47,340 nt of DNA from a virus. The notes below the pieces were generated by a model. The model was given only the letters and a program-made list of their open reading frames with translations. It did not search any database and was not told the DNA's origin. Position 1 is the first letter of the stretch. The number at the start of each line of letters is the position of its first letter. Shown here one piece after another: positions 7,401-15,776 of this stretch. Made by a program: the position numbers and the translations under genes. Location of the stretch: IMG/VR virus record IMGVR_UViG_3300033153_008207, positions 1 through 47,340 of that record; one strand, given 5' to 3'.

Positions 7401-7540
7401 ATAAAAAAGAAATTACTATTGCAAATGGAAATACTTTACAATACGATGATGCAGGAGATTTAATAGGAACTATTACTGCTGCTTACACTGATGACACTGT
7501 CACAGTAAGTCGTAAAGCTATGAGACAAGTAAAAGCATAA
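4475..7540 (+). CDS. Large fibre or tailspike-like protein
   Basis: A protein of 1021 residues, extremely poor in Cys and Lys and rich in Gly, Ala, Thr, Ser and Asp, typical of trimeric fibres. An N-terminal beta domain (about 1-115) contains RTGIHKITIDLS and ends with AEWSIENRFMRGTDSANTT. A Thr/Ser-rich repeat-like shaft follows; a jelly-roll-like part at about 370-460 has LHVDRIWLAF. A long stretch from 470 on has short strand turns with Gly like a beta-helix. The C-terminus has TLQYDDAGDLIGTI. It is probably the receptor-binding fibre or baseplate-type upper protein; no enzymatic residues were identified. Confidence 0.7.
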   Translation: MNYLGDFSEDSTLYTFYSTNDGDGGRVGFSGALEAADFEVIKDGNATGSVAGITLDEDFDSRTGIHKITIDLSADAFYATGSDYSLLLYPDETVDSQSIAAVIAEWSIENRFMRGTDSANTTVPDAAGTAATPAEVATALTDIKLDHLVAVADSDDPVNNSIIAKLAASDGDWSGFSAATDALEAIRDRGDAEWVTGAGGSSPTVGEIRTEMETNGGKLDHLWETTEDDSGVRRFTENALEEAPSGTGGDATEAKQDTIIARLPTSLVSGRMSSDAVAISGDSTAADNLEAQFDGTGYTDDTAPSSRSQLAALKTGAAGVSTTASDYNLTTGTQSSGTLSDTTSINGVSHQHTDDGGTMDLYYEFAIGSGSPSEILVDEALTGNNDDLDVFGYDWNISDWVQVGELAGTVAAIITEHTYPLTVAMVGTAANLGKVRLRYYATALSTATLHVDRIWLAFNQGVGGYADGIEVDTNASNTNTVPGVDGVKGNPVSTWAAALTLSAATNIKEFRIHNGSAIELSANSDAYSICGQNWSLDLNGQSIEGLYVEGPSVLVTGIGTATVTPPAFKNVKFGAVTLPPCGMLDCGFGAAAGEFTAGSAGLFFMKNGDSLVAGSGSPVFNFAGNGASSYINNRGYHGGATYVLDSDCIMSHEVDGGGGTTVTTGGADIEIRGITRSLDITMSAAETVQFIGTTGPIDLSGTTTATVNLYGVSSTVTDTTSDATVTDRTTSTDNTWDEVLTASSHHIATSTGRRMYELSSDILLTGTSDGSNTSIYINLDSDASDVDGAYDPAVISIVGGTGVGQSRQIFEYNGTLERAYVNRDWKVIPDATSEYIITSDAGNTHVNEGLAQGGGASTITLNTLASGDDDAYNNQVVFLSAGVGADQAKVIIDYDQATKIATVDSLWTTQPTSGTIYVVLPTQSPAPSVANDILEDTGTTIPGLINGLTDVTAAEVRTAIEADNTDLDYLITDLINKKEITIANGNTLQYDDAGDLIGTITAAYTDDTVTVSRKAMRQVKA

Positions 7541-7551
7541 AGGAATAAATT

Positions 7552-8025
7552 ATGTTAATTGATGCAAAGAAACTTTGGATAGAAGGTGGTTATTCTCTTA
7601 ATAATCCTTATGAGATTATGATTGCAGGAATTAGAAATTATGCTCAAAAGAAAAAAGTAAGTCAAGATAATTTGGATTTGATTTTAGTTGATTTTTTTAT
7701 TCAGCTGCGGAAAGATCCTTTTGCGTTTAAAACAGAAGGAAATGTTTGCAAGCAATGTTCTTGTGATATTACTAATTCTGGAACTAACGCAATTCATTAC
7801 TTGTTTAAACAAATTGATAATAAACAAACTGAGCTTATTATATCAGAACAAGAAAGATTTACGACTGAACTAAACCAGAAAATTATTACTTATATGGAAG
7901 AAGATAATGCAAAATATATGGAAGAATTTGGTCCAGGAGAATCAGTCTTATATCTTCCACAGATTATTACTCTTGTTCTTTTTATCATAGGTTCTTTTGT
8001 TTTAAGGTATTATTATGGCCTTTGA
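7552..8025 (+). CDS. Protein with C-terminal membrane anchor
   Basis: A protein of 157 residues. The N-terminal two thirds are soluble, with a CKQCSC cluster near residue 66 that may bind metal. Residues 133-153 are hydrophobic (LPQIITLVLFIIGSFVL) followed by RYYYGL, so it is tail-anchored. It overlaps the next gene by 11 bases. The position after the fibre gene and before the terminase fits a host-membrane or lysis function, but no family is recognised. Confidence 0.55.
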   Translation: MLIDAKKLWIEGGYSLNNPYEIMIAGIRNYAQKKKVSQDNLDLILVDFFIQLRKDPFAFKTEGNVCKQCSCDITNSGTNAIHYLFKQIDNKQTELIISEQERFTTELNQKIITYMEEDNAKYMEEFGPGESVLYLPQIITLVLFIIGSFVLRYYYGL

Positions 8026-8218
8026 TATTACAGATTGCTATGAAATACTTTCAGACGGCTTGTTTTCTGGAACTATTTATGAGGCAAGTATTACTGATGA
8101 AGAAAGATTTTCACGAGTCCTGTCTCATGGATTGCTTGAAGATGCTCCAGCACCAGTAGTTATAGATGGAGCTCAATCTGGCGGACTTAATGATGTAGGA
8201 ACATCAATTAGATTATAG
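8015..8218 (+). CDS. Small unknown protein, 67 residues
   Basis: The ATG lies inside the end of the preceding gene, with AAGG nearby on that gene. The product is acidic, with a central helix (ITDEERFSRVLSHGLLEDAP) and a Gly-rich end. Its tight packing between structural genes suggests a minor virion or assembly protein. It is not recognised. Confidence 0.55.
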   Translation: MAFDITDCYEILSDGLFSGTIYEASITDEERFSRVLSHGLLEDAPAPVVIDGAQSGGLNDVGTSIRL

Positions 8219-8228
8219 GAGAAATAAA

Positions 8229-8546
8229 ATGGCAAATACAGTTACAAAAGGCAAGTTTGGATTGAATATTTTATTTGATGGAGCTACTCCTTGGGATTCT
8301 GCAACAGATTTCCCTGCGGGTATGTGTATTGAAAGTTTAGAAATGAAACCTACAGCTACAGATGATGGTATTATTGTACGCGAAACTGATGCTAGTGGTT
8401 ATCCATATTTCAACGAACTTGCTGCCACAGAGTTTGATAATAAGATCAAATACTTCAATACAGAAAAATCTGAGAAACCATTCTTTCCTTATATTGTAGG
8501 TAATGAAGTTGATGCTGGAGTACAATTAATTATTTTATTAAAATAA
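8229..8546 (+). CDS. Small probable structural protein, 105 residues
   Basis: AGGAG precedes the ATG. The sequence is beta-rich and starts MANTVTKGKFGLNILFDG. No membrane segment or metal motif is seen. It ends five bases before the large terminase gene. Its composition resembles small decoration or fibre-associated proteins; the role is inferred from context. Confidence 0.5.
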   Translation: MANTVTKGKFGLNILFDGATPWDSATDFPAGMCIESLEMKPTATDDGIIVRETDASGYPYFNELAATEFDNKIKYFNTEKSEKPFFPYIVGNEVDAGVQLIILLK

Positions 8547-8550
8547 TATT

Positions 8551-10212
8551 ATGATAAACAATTTTGATAAATATGATCCCAAGCTACAAGAACTTTTGCT
8601 CCGCTGTCAACGCAGCACTAAAGTCTTTGCAAAGACATTCTTTCCTGATGAAGTAACAAGTGAATTCTCTATCCTTCATGATAAGATGTTTGCAGTTATG
8701 GACCATCCGACGAAACTTAAAAAAGCTCTTGCTGCTCCCCGTGGCTTGGGTAAAACGACGCTTGCTAAAATACGTTGTATAAAAGCAATCGTTTTCCGTG
8801 AGCGTCGTTTTATTACCTATGTAAGTAATTCTTCTGGAAGTGCGATTGAATCAACAGAGCATATTAAGAGGTTACTTATAGAAAATGAATATCTTAATCA
8901 AATATTCGGTAAGGTGAGTTTTTCTCAAAAAGGATTTAAAGAAGGATTTAGTAAAGAATCTTGGGTAGCTTATGGTGATGTTTACGTACTTCCTCGTGGA
9001 GCTAGACAGCAGGTAAGAGGTAAGAACTGGATGGGACATAGACCAGGTTTATTCATCATAGATGATTTGGAAAATACAGATAATATTCGTTCTGATGATC
9101 AAAGAGAATTTTTATCTAATTGGTTTTTTTCTGATTTGATGAAATCTGAATCACCTTATGGAGAACGAGATGGAAAAAATAAAGGGATGCCAGCAGAGTT
9201 CTTATATATCGATACTATTAAACATCGTGATGCTTTGCTTCAGCTTCTTATTGATTCCTCTGATTGGCTTACTGTAGCAGATTTTCCTAAACTTCTTCCT
9301 GACACTCCTGATGGAGTACTTAGTGTTTGTGATGCGGATTTTAATACTTATGACTCTAATTACATGATGACTAAGGAAATTAAACAAGAATATGCAGATC
9401 ATGTAGAAAAAGGAAAATCAGATCTTTTCTATATGGAGCGTATGAATATTCCAATAGATATAAAAAATGCTGTATTTAAACCTGAATCATTCAAACACTA
9501 CGAAGAAGCTGGAGATCATTTAATCGTCCACAATCACCCTATCGTTGTTCAAAGGTTGAACAAACTGGGGGTTGAAATTAAACTGACAGAAAAGATTCTT
9601 GTTAGAGAACTTATTACCTTGATTATAGTTGATCCTGCAAGGACTATTAATCCTCTTAGTGCTGAGTCTGCAGTAATGGTAGTCTCTATACACCGCAAAT
9701 CTCGGAAGATATTTGTCCGTGACTCTTGGGGAAAGAAAGTAAAGCCAAGTGTGCTTTATGACCAAATGTTTAATCAATGCTTGCTTTACAATGCTCGGTA
9801 CCTGGCAGTTGAAGTAACCGGCTTACATGAGTTCATCTCACAACCAATACGAAATGAAATTAGAATACGAGGAATTTCTTCTGAGTATGTAGAACTCAAT
9901 GCTCGAGGTGACAAGGACTTGAGAATTTCAAATGCATTATCTAACTACTATGCTCAAGGGCAGATTTATCATAATGCAAGTAATTGCACTGCATTAGAAA
10001 ATCAACTCAAATGGCATCCTAAATCTAAACGCAAGGATTTAATTGACGCTTTGGCTTATATAACTGCTTTAATCAACATGTTTTTTCTTTTCTTTGAAGC
10101 AGAAGAAGATGACTTTGATGAAGATGAATATGCAGATATTGATGCAGAAGATGATTTGGAAGATGATTATGATACAGAAGAACTTTTACTTGGTGACGGG
10201 AGTATAATATGA
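8551..10212 (+). CDS. terL: Terminase large subunit (packaging ATPase and nuclease)
   Basis: A protein of 553 residues that drives DNA into the prohead and cuts it. Walker A is APRGLGKTT (62-70) and Walker B is FIIDDLE (168-174), with the catalytic acidic residue after the DD. The RNase H-like nuclease half shows IIVDPA (D361), AVEVTG (E421) and DLIDALAY (D499), the usual acidic trio. A strongly acidic tail (about 516-545) extends the C-terminus. The linker between the halves (about 332-340) is encoded by one copy of the dispersed GTTCAA palindrome. The gene overlaps the portal gene by four bases. Confidence 0.93.
   Translation: MINNFDKYDPKLQELLLRCQRSTKVFAKTFFPDEVTSEFSILHDKMFAVMDHPTKLKKALAAPRGLGKTTLAKIRCIKAIVFRERRFITYVSNSSGSAIESTEHIKRLLIENEYLNQIFGKVSFSQKGFKEGFSKESWVAYGDVYVLPRGARQQVRGKNWMGHRPGLFIIDDLENTDNIRSDDQREFLSNWFFSDLMKSESPYGERDGKNKGMPAEFLYIDTIKHRDALLQLLIDSSDWLTVADFPKLLPDTPDGVLSVCDADFNTYDSNYMMTKEIKQEYADHVEKGKSDLFYMERMNIPIDIKNAVFKPESFKHYEEAGDHLIVHNHPIVVQRLNKLGVEIKLTEKILVRELITLIIVDPARTINPLSAESAVMVVSIHRKSRKIFVRDSWGKKVKPSVLYDQMFNQCLLYNARYLAVEVTGLHEFISQPIRNEIRIRGISSEYVELNARGDKDLRISNALSNYYAQGQIYHNASNCTALENQLKWHPKSKRKDLIDALAYITALINMFFLFFEAEEDDFDEDEYADIDAEDDLEDDYDTEELLLGDGSII
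9547..9561 (+). repeat. Dispersed palindrome copy 3, inside the large terminase gene
   Basis: GTTCAA-AGG-TTGAAC followed by AAACTGGGG. It encodes VQRLNKL in the segment joining the ATPase and nuclease halves, a place that can tolerate extra residues. Confidence 0.65.
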
Positions 10213-12083
10213 CAGGTATAATATATGGTGCAGTACAAGCTCGAAGAGATGTGAAAAGACTTAATGAAAAGGATATAGAGTACAATTATCCTAAGGATTT
10301 AAACTTCAAGCCTGGCTCAGAATTACATAATAATATTTTGAATCTCGTGCTTGAGTATGCAACGAACTCATCTCAACACATGAATTCTCGTTTTTCTTCT
10401 TGGCAGGAATCAGACAAAACTCTGACCGCGTATAAGCGAGTTGATAATGAAGAAAAGAATGTGCTTTATAATGATGACAGAAAGCCTGTATCTATTGTCT
10501 ATCCACATTCTTATGCTATTTTAGAAACTCTGCTTTCCTACATGATGAGTGCATTTTTTCAAGATCCAATTTTCCAGTACTCAGGCTTCGGGCCAAGAGA
10601 TGTTATAGGGGCGATTCTGCTGGAAAAGGTTGTATCACTTCACTCGAATAAATTTAAACATATACTTAATCTTCACACCATGTTCCGAGATGCCTTTGTC
10701 TACGGTGCTGGTTATGTTGTTCCTATTTGGAAAAAGACTCCTACATTTGAAGGCAATGCAATTTTAAATCTCGATCCTTATCGAATTCTACCTGATCCGC
10801 ACGTCTCGGCAGATAAGTTACAAGATGGTGAGTTCTTTGGTTGGGTAAGTGATCATAACTATGTAAGTTTGTTAGAAGAAGAGTTAAACGACCCTAAGCA
10901 TTTATTCAATGCCAGATATTTAGAAGGCCTTGATCAGACCGGAACAAGTATATATCAAATAGATAACTCAGGAAGATATTTTAAATCTGGAAGTTCCAAA
11001 TACAATTATGTTGGTCGGACACCTTATACAATTATTGAAAAATACATCAAACTCATTCCATCTGATTATAACCTGAGTGACTCGGATAAACCTGAGATTT
11101 GGTATTTTAAGATCGCTTCTGATGCTGTAGTCTTGGCTGCTAGAAAAGCTAACTTTGACCACAAACTTATTCCTGTTTCTAATATTGTTCCTGATTATGA
11201 TGGATATAGCAACTCTCCGGTTAGTAAGATTGAAATGCTCTCTGGTATGCAAGGACTACTTGATTGGTTATTAAACTCTCATGTGGCAAATGTAAGAAAA
11301 GCTATCAACGATACGCTTATTTACGATCCGAGTCTTATTTCCTCTAAAGATCTTCGCAATCCTAAGCCAGGGAAACTTGTTCGTATGAGACGTTCTGCCT
11401 ATGGTAGAGGTAAAATAGGTGATGCAATTCAACAGCTCAAGGTAACGGATATTACTCGAGGAAATGTAGCAGATTCTAGTTGGTTGCTTTCTGGAATGCA
11501 AATGCTTTCAGGAACTGATGATTCTTCTATGGGTATGCAAAGACAAGGCGGCCCAGAGCGAGTCACTAAGGCAGAATTTCAAGGAACTGCAGCAGGGAAA
11601 ATATCTCGTTTAGAACGAAATGCAAGAATTATAGGAGTCCAAGGAATTCAAGACATTGGAGAATTCTTCGCCTATCATACAAAACAAGTTATGACTAAGG
11701 AACAATATATAAATGTTGCTGGTGATTGGCAAGATGTATTGCTGCAAGAGTACGGCCAGTCTATTGACCGAGGAAGAATGGCTGTCTCTCCAAAGGATAT
11801 AGATATTAATCATGATGTTATTGTCCGTGATGGTTCGTTGCCTAATGGAAATTACTCTGAAGTCTGGTTGAGAATGTTTGAGGCTATTGGAAATAATGAA
11901 GAGCTTTCGCAGGAATTTGATGTAGTGAGAATATTCAAACACATTGCTCGTAATGCCGGAGCTAAGAATGTAAATGATTTTGTTAAGCGTGGAGGTAACA
12001 TACAGACAAATGTTCAGTCTAACCAACAAGTACAGAATCAGGTTCAAGCTGGGAACTTGATTCCTTTTGATCAGGCGGTGTAA
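10209..12083 (+). CDS. Portal protein
   Basis: A protein of 624 residues, immediately after the large terminase and before the scaffold, the standard place for the portal. Features match podovirus-type portals. There is a helical N-terminal part with ILETLLSYMMSAFFQ (about 95-110) and a basic and aromatic channel-type region (FVYGAGYVVPIWKK). The wing sequence includes LDPYRILPDPHV, and the long C-terminal part is Gln/Asn-rich (NVQSNQQVQNQVQ). It forms the dodecameric ring at the capsid vertex through which DNA passes and binds the adaptor. Confidence 0.85.
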   Translation: MTGIIYGAVQARRDVKRLNEKDIEYNYPKDLNFKPGSELHNNILNLVLEYATNSSQHMNSRFSSWQESDKTLTAYKRVDNEEKNVLYNDDRKPVSIVYPHSYAILETLLSYMMSAFFQDPIFQYSGFGPRDVIGAILLEKVVSLHSNKFKHILNLHTMFRDAFVYGAGYVVPIWKKTPTFEGNAILNLDPYRILPDPHVSADKLQDGEFFGWVSDHNYVSLLEEELNDPKHLFNARYLEGLDQTGTSIYQIDNSGRYFKSGSSKYNYVGRTPYTIIEKYIKLIPSDYNLSDSDKPEIWYFKIASDAVVLAARKANFDHKLIPVSNIVPDYDGYSNSPVSKIEMLSGMQGLLDWLLNSHVANVRKAINDTLIYDPSLISSKDLRNPKPGKLVRMRRSAYGRGKIGDAIQQLKVTDITRGNVADSSWLLSGMQMLSGTDDSSMGMQRQGGPERVTKAEFQGTAAGKISRLERNARIIGVQGIQDIGEFFAYHTKQVMTKEQYINVAGDWQDVLLQEYGQSIDRGRMAVSPKDIDINHDVIVRDGSLPNGNYSEVWLRMFEAIGNNEELSQEFDVVRIFKHIARNAGAKNVNDFVKRGGNIQTNVQSNQQVQNQVQAGNLIPFDQAV

Positions 12084-12085
12084 GA

Positions 12086-12373
12086 ATGAATAAATTAGAT
12101 AACAATTGGATGCCTATTTCAGATGATAATATGTTGCTTATAAATTCAGATGTTGCTGCTATTGAAACTTTTATGAAAAGTCCGCTTTATCAGGATTACT
12201 TACGTGAAATAGACATTCAAACAAAGTTGCTTGACAACGCTTTATTCGACCCGGATTTAGAGTACACTGGTCGGCACTATGATTTATTTAGGGGAGCTAA
12301 GAGGAAAGCTCTAGATTTAAAAGATGTTTTTATTAATCTATTAGACGCTTTGAAAGAAGACGAAGGAGAGTAA
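12086..12373 (+). CDS. Small acidic protein between portal and scaffold
   Basis: A protein of 95 residues, mostly helical and acidic (YRDYLREID-like segments, LLDALKEDEGE end), with no recognised motif. It starts three bases after the portal stop and ends four before the scaffold start, so it is surely co-translated. It could be a head assembly chaperone; that is context only. Confidence 0.6.
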   Translation: MNKLDNNWMPISDDNMLLINSDVAAIETFMKSPLYQDYLREIDIQTKLLDNALFDPDLEYTGRHYDLFRGAKRKALDLKDVFINLLDALKEDEGE

Positions 12374-12376
12374 GAA

Positions 12377-13204
12377 ATGTTAATTTTTGACCCAAGCAAA
12401 CTGAAATTTTTTAAAAAAGATGGTGAAGGGGAGTCAGAGGAAAAAGATGGAGATGTAAAAACCTTTTTTGATACTTTGAATTTAAAAGGTGGTGGAGGAG
12501 GGAAGTCAGAAGAAGAGGAAGAAGAACAAGAAGAAAATGAGGAAGAGGAAGAAGAAAAAGAAGAAGAAGATTCTCCTTCTCCTGAACTCATTGCCATGCA
12601 AGAGCAACTTAAGAATTCTCAAGACCAAACAGCTAAACTCCTGGCTATTATTGAAAAGAAAGAAAAGCCTGAAGAAGACGAGCAGTTAGAAAATCCTTTT
12701 GAAAATGATTCTTTCGAAAATCTTTCTAAAGCCATGGACTGGGATGACGATGAACGTAAGGCAATGAAATCTTTTATGCAAAATGCTCTTGACTTCCAGA
12801 GCCAAGCTACTTTGACTTCTGCAACTGCAAGTGTAACAGACATTGTAAATTCATCCATGAATCAAGCGGATAAGAAAAAAGCTGTTCAGAAGCAATTTTT
12901 CACAGAGAATCCAAAACTCAAGCCAGTTAAAGATTATGTATCCACTGTGGCATCAGGTGTTTTAAAAGAATATAAATCTCTGGGTAAGCAACTTAACCCG
13001 GCTGATATTCTTAGAGAAGCTGCGTCACGTGCGTATAAAGTTTTAGGTATCGATCCTAAGGCAAAAGAAGAAAAAGAGGATAAAGAGTCCGAGAGTGATC
13101 ATAATCCTGCATTTCCTTCTTCTCGTCAGAGCTCAAAAAAACGAAATCAGAAAGTTAACAAAACAACAACCCAAAAGATGATCACAAGTATGATTGACTT
13201 ATAA
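12377..13204 (+). CDS. Capsid scaffolding protein (probable)
   Basis: A protein of 275 residues located between portal and capsid genes. After a short N-terminus it has a Gly-rich turn and a run of about 30 nearly pure Glu residues (50-82). A helical middle follows (LIAMQEQLKNSQDQTAKLLA), then a longer helical part (110-225), and a Lys/Ser-rich basic C-terminus. A charged, helical rod with a basic end that contacts the capsid protein is the pattern of phage scaffolds. The Glu run makes this stretch of DNA low-complexity GAA/GAG. Confidence 0.7.
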   Translation: MLIFDPSKLKFFKKDGEGESEEKDGDVKTFFDTLNLKGGGGGKSEEEEEEQEENEEEEEEKEEEDSPSPELIAMQEQLKNSQDQTAKLLAIIEKKEKPEEDEQLENPFENDSFENLSKAMDWDDDERKAMKSFMQNALDFQSQATLTSATASVTDIVNSSMNQADKKKAVQKQFFTENPKLKPVKDYVSTVASGVLKEYKSLGKQLNPADILREAASRAYKVLGIDPKAKEEKEDKESESDHNPAFPSSRQSSKKRNQKVNKTTTQKMITSMIDL

Positions 13205-13219
13205 TTAGGAGGAAGACTT

Positions 13220-14026
13220 ATGTCAGAAGAAGGAAGATTTTTTACAACTCTTGGCGCAGACGTGCCAACTTACATTCCAGGTGGAGCTGAGGTTAATGGA
13301 CCAGTTAAATCAATTCAAGGTAATTATTTGCATTTGAATATGGATTCATTGCCCATTTTGAAAGGCAAGGTTCTTGCCAATGGAACAACACTTGCCAGAG
13401 GAGCACCAACTGGAGCAGCTGGAGATGAGAACATTCTTATGTTTCCAGAAGGTACATTAGAATGGCATGTTATTGGAACGCAAACATTACTTGGTCCTCG
13501 TCTTGTAGCAACTGGTCTTGATATCTCTCAGGACAAAGTTAATAACGATGGAGGTGAATATACTGGTGGTATCTTGGCCAGTAACAAACTTACTTTTGTA
13601 GTAGGTGAGAGTCCAGCATTTTTTGCTAAGATGCGCTTCACTATGGCTGATGTATCTGGAAATGATTCGTGTGCTTTTGGATTTAGAAAGGCAGAAGCTT
13701 ATCAAGATACTCTTGACGGATATGATGCCTTGGCCTGCTTGAATAATATCTCTGGTGATATTAACATGGAAACCATTACTGATGGTGCTTCTAATGTCAC
13801 TACTGATACTACAGATGACTGGGGTGATGGAGAAGAACATGAGCTTGAAGTTCGAGTTTCTGCTGCTGGTGTTGTTACATATAAAATTGATGGTGTAGCT
13901 CCTACGGTAGTTGCTGAATTTACATTTACTGACGCTGAAGTACTCACTCCAATGTTTTATTTCCGTTATGATGCCACTTCTCCTGGAGATATTATCTGGC
14001 TTGAATTTGAATGCGGTCTTCAATAA
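13220..14026 (+). CDS. Probable head decoration or head-fibre protein (lectin-like fold)
   Basis: A protein of 268 residues behind GGAGGA. The first 80 residues are an unknown beta region with Gly turns; residues about 85-268 have the strand pattern and motifs of a concanavalin/LamG-like sandwich (FFAKMRFTMADVSG, EHELEVRVSAAGVVTYKIDG). It sits directly before the small decoration-like gene and the major capsid gene, so display on the capsid surface is likely. The carbohydrate-binding ability is inference. Confidence 0.6.
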   Translation: MSEEGRFFTTLGADVPTYIPGGAEVNGPVKSIQGNYLHLNMDSLPILKGKVLANGTTLARGAPTGAAGDENILMFPEGTLEWHVIGTQTLLGPRLVATGLDISQDKVNNDGGEYTGGILASNKLTFVVGESPAFFAKMRFTMADVSGNDSCAFGFRKAEAYQDTLDGYDALACLNNISGDINMETITDGASNVTTDTTDDWGDGEEHELEVRVSAAGVVTYKIDGVAPTVVAEFTFTDAEVLTPMFYFRYDATSPGDIIWLEFECGLQ

Positions 14027-14037
14027 GGAGGTAATTT

Positions 14038-14313
14038 ATGAGAAGTTTAATTGCTCGACAATTAACTCTTGCTGGAGAGGATTTTGGTAATGAAGCTGCT
14101 GGAACAACAGGGGATATTTTGGTTTATATCCGTGATGAAGGAGGAAATATTCTTTGGGCTTCTGGTCCAGATGTTCCTGCAGATGCTTCAACAGGTTATG
14201 CTCAAGGTTGTATGTTTATTGATAATAATATTGCCGCTGGTACAGGTAGTCTTTATATTAATAAAGGCACTCCGGCGACAGCAGAGTTTAGCTTGGTAAC
14301 TCAGGCAGCATAG
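14038..14313 (+). CDS. Small head decoration-like protein
   Basis: A protein of 91 residues behind GGAGG, beta-rich, with Gly/Ala turns (AAGTTGDILVYIRDEGG, GTGSLYINKGTPA). It lies one gene upstream of the major capsid protein, the usual place for decoration or stabilisation proteins. No catalytic motif. Confidence 0.55.
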   Translation: MRSLIARQLTLAGEDFGNEAAGTTGDILVYIRDEGGNILWASGPDVPADASTGYAQGCMFIDNNIAAGTGSLYINKGTPATAEFSLVTQAA

Positions 14314-14359
14314 TTTTAATTATTTAATTATTTAATTTTATATATTTGGAGGTTTTATT

Positions 14360-15700
14360 ATGGGAAATATTTTTCCACCTACTTTTTTTGGTTTACGAGG
14401 TACAGGTGATTGGGTTGAGAATCAAATGCCTGAAGATTGGAACGAAACAATTCTTTATTTGTTTCCAAATGGCGATGCTCCACTGACAGCAATGATGTCA
14501 AAAATGAGTACTGAGCCTACGGATTCAGTAAAAATTCACTGGTGGACACAGGGTCTACCTATTCAAGCGGCTACACTTACTAACATTTATACTACTTCTG
14601 CTTTGTCTGTTGCTTATGTCTCTGGTGGTGTTGCAGGAGATTTTGTATATGTTAAACTTCCTACTGAAACTGATGTAGATCATTTCCGTGAAGGTCATCA
14701 AATCACCGTTCGTGTTGCGGCTGATATTGCTGGTGATGTTGTAACCAAGTGTGTTGAGCGAGTTAAGAACGGTGCTTCTTCTTATCTTAAGCTTAAGCTT
14801 CTTGAAGCAGATGATAATGGAACTGGTAACACTATGGCCGATGCAACTCGTGTCCTTGTCTCTGGTAACATGAATGCTGAGGGTGCTGGTATGCCTGATG
14901 CAATTGCTTATGATCCTACTGAGTGGTATAACAACACTCAGATTTTCCGTACTCCAATGGAAATTACTGGAACTGCAATGGCCACAAAACTTCGGACTAA
15001 TCCTCAAGCATATCCTAAGATGCAGAAAGAGGCATTGAAAACTCATTCAATGGAAAGAGAAAAAGCTTTCTGGTTTGGTGTTCCCACTAGCGTCATGGGA
15101 GAGAATAATAAACCTGAGCGTACTCTTATGGGTATCATTCCTGCAATTCGTGGTTCTTATGATGGTCATGGTGGTCCAGCTGGAACAGTTGGTAATTATG
15201 TAACTGATTCTAACTATGCTGGAAAATCCTGGCTTGCCGGTGGGGAAGATTGGTTGAATACTCAGCTTGAAACTATTTTTCTTTATGGCAATGTTAATAA
15301 AATGGCCTGGGTTGGTAATGGTGCTTTAATGGCCATTCAGAAACTTGTTCAGAATAATGGTGATTTCATGTGGGGTCCTGATACTACTATCTACGGTATC
15401 AAAGTCCGTGAGTGGATTACTCCTCTCGGCTCTATTGCTCTCATGACACATCCTTTATTCAACTATGAAGTTACAATGAGAAAAGTAATGGTCATTGTTG
15501 AACCTGAGAATATCAGACGTAAGCCACTTAGAACTCGTGATACAGAGTACATTTCTGAGGAAATTGGCAAAACTAATTCTGGTTATACTCGTAGAGATGG
15601 TATTAAAGAAGAGTATCTGACAGAAGAGACTTTGAAACTTATCCATCCTATTGGTTGGGCATTTCTTGAGGGTTTTGGCGAAGATAATACCGCAAGTTAA
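14360..15700 (+). CDS. Major capsid protein (SU10-like, HK97 fold)
   Basis: A protein of 446 residues with a strong GGAGG site. The segment TNPQAYPKMQKEALKTHSM followed by EREKAFWFGVPT is typical of SU10-like major head proteins (DUF5309 type). An aromatic N-terminus (FPPTFFGLRGTGDW) forms the arm, and the C-terminal half carries the axial domain. A hairpin terminator and a dispersed palindrome follow directly, which would limit read-through and let this gene be the most expressed. It forms the capsid lattice. Confidence 0.88.
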   Translation: MGNIFPPTFFGLRGTGDWVENQMPEDWNETILYLFPNGDAPLTAMMSKMSTEPTDSVKIHWWTQGLPIQAATLTNIYTTSALSVAYVSGGVAGDFVYVKLPTETDVDHFREGHQITVRVAADIAGDVVTKCVERVKNGASSYLKLKLLEADDNGTGNTMADATRVLVSGNMNAEGAGMPDAIAYDPTEWYNNTQIFRTPMEITGTAMATKLRTNPQAYPKMQKEALKTHSMEREKAFWFGVPTSVMGENNKPERTLMGIIPAIRGSYDGHGGPAGTVGNYVTDSNYAGKSWLAGGEDWLNTQLETIFLYGNVNKMAWVGNGALMAIQKLVQNNGDFMWGPDTTIYGIKVREWITPLGSIALMTHPLFNYEVTMRKVMVIVEPENIRRKPLRTRDTEYISEEIGKTNSGYTRRDGIKEEYLTEETLKLIHPIGWAFLEGFGEDNTAS

Positions 15701-15709
15701 ATACTCGGT

Positions 15710-15724
15710 GTTCAAAGTTTGAAC
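15710..15724 (+). repeat. Dispersed palindrome copy 4 (GTTCAA-AGT-TTGAAC)
   Basis: Located ten bases after the capsid stop and followed by GAACTACG. It stands next to the terminator hairpin and shares its N3 centre with copy 2. Confidence 0.75.
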
Positions 15725-15731
15725 GAACTAC

Positions 15732-15758
15732 GCAGCGGGGATTAACAGTCTCCGCTGC
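15732..15758 (+). terminator. Terminator after the major capsid gene
   Basis: GCAGCGGGGA pairs with TCTCCGCTGC (ten pairs, one of them G-T) around a seven-base loop, followed by TTTATAG. The T-run is short, so partial termination or transcript-end protection is likely rather than a full stop. Confidence 0.7.
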
Positions 15759-15776
15759 TTTATAGAGGTTTTTATT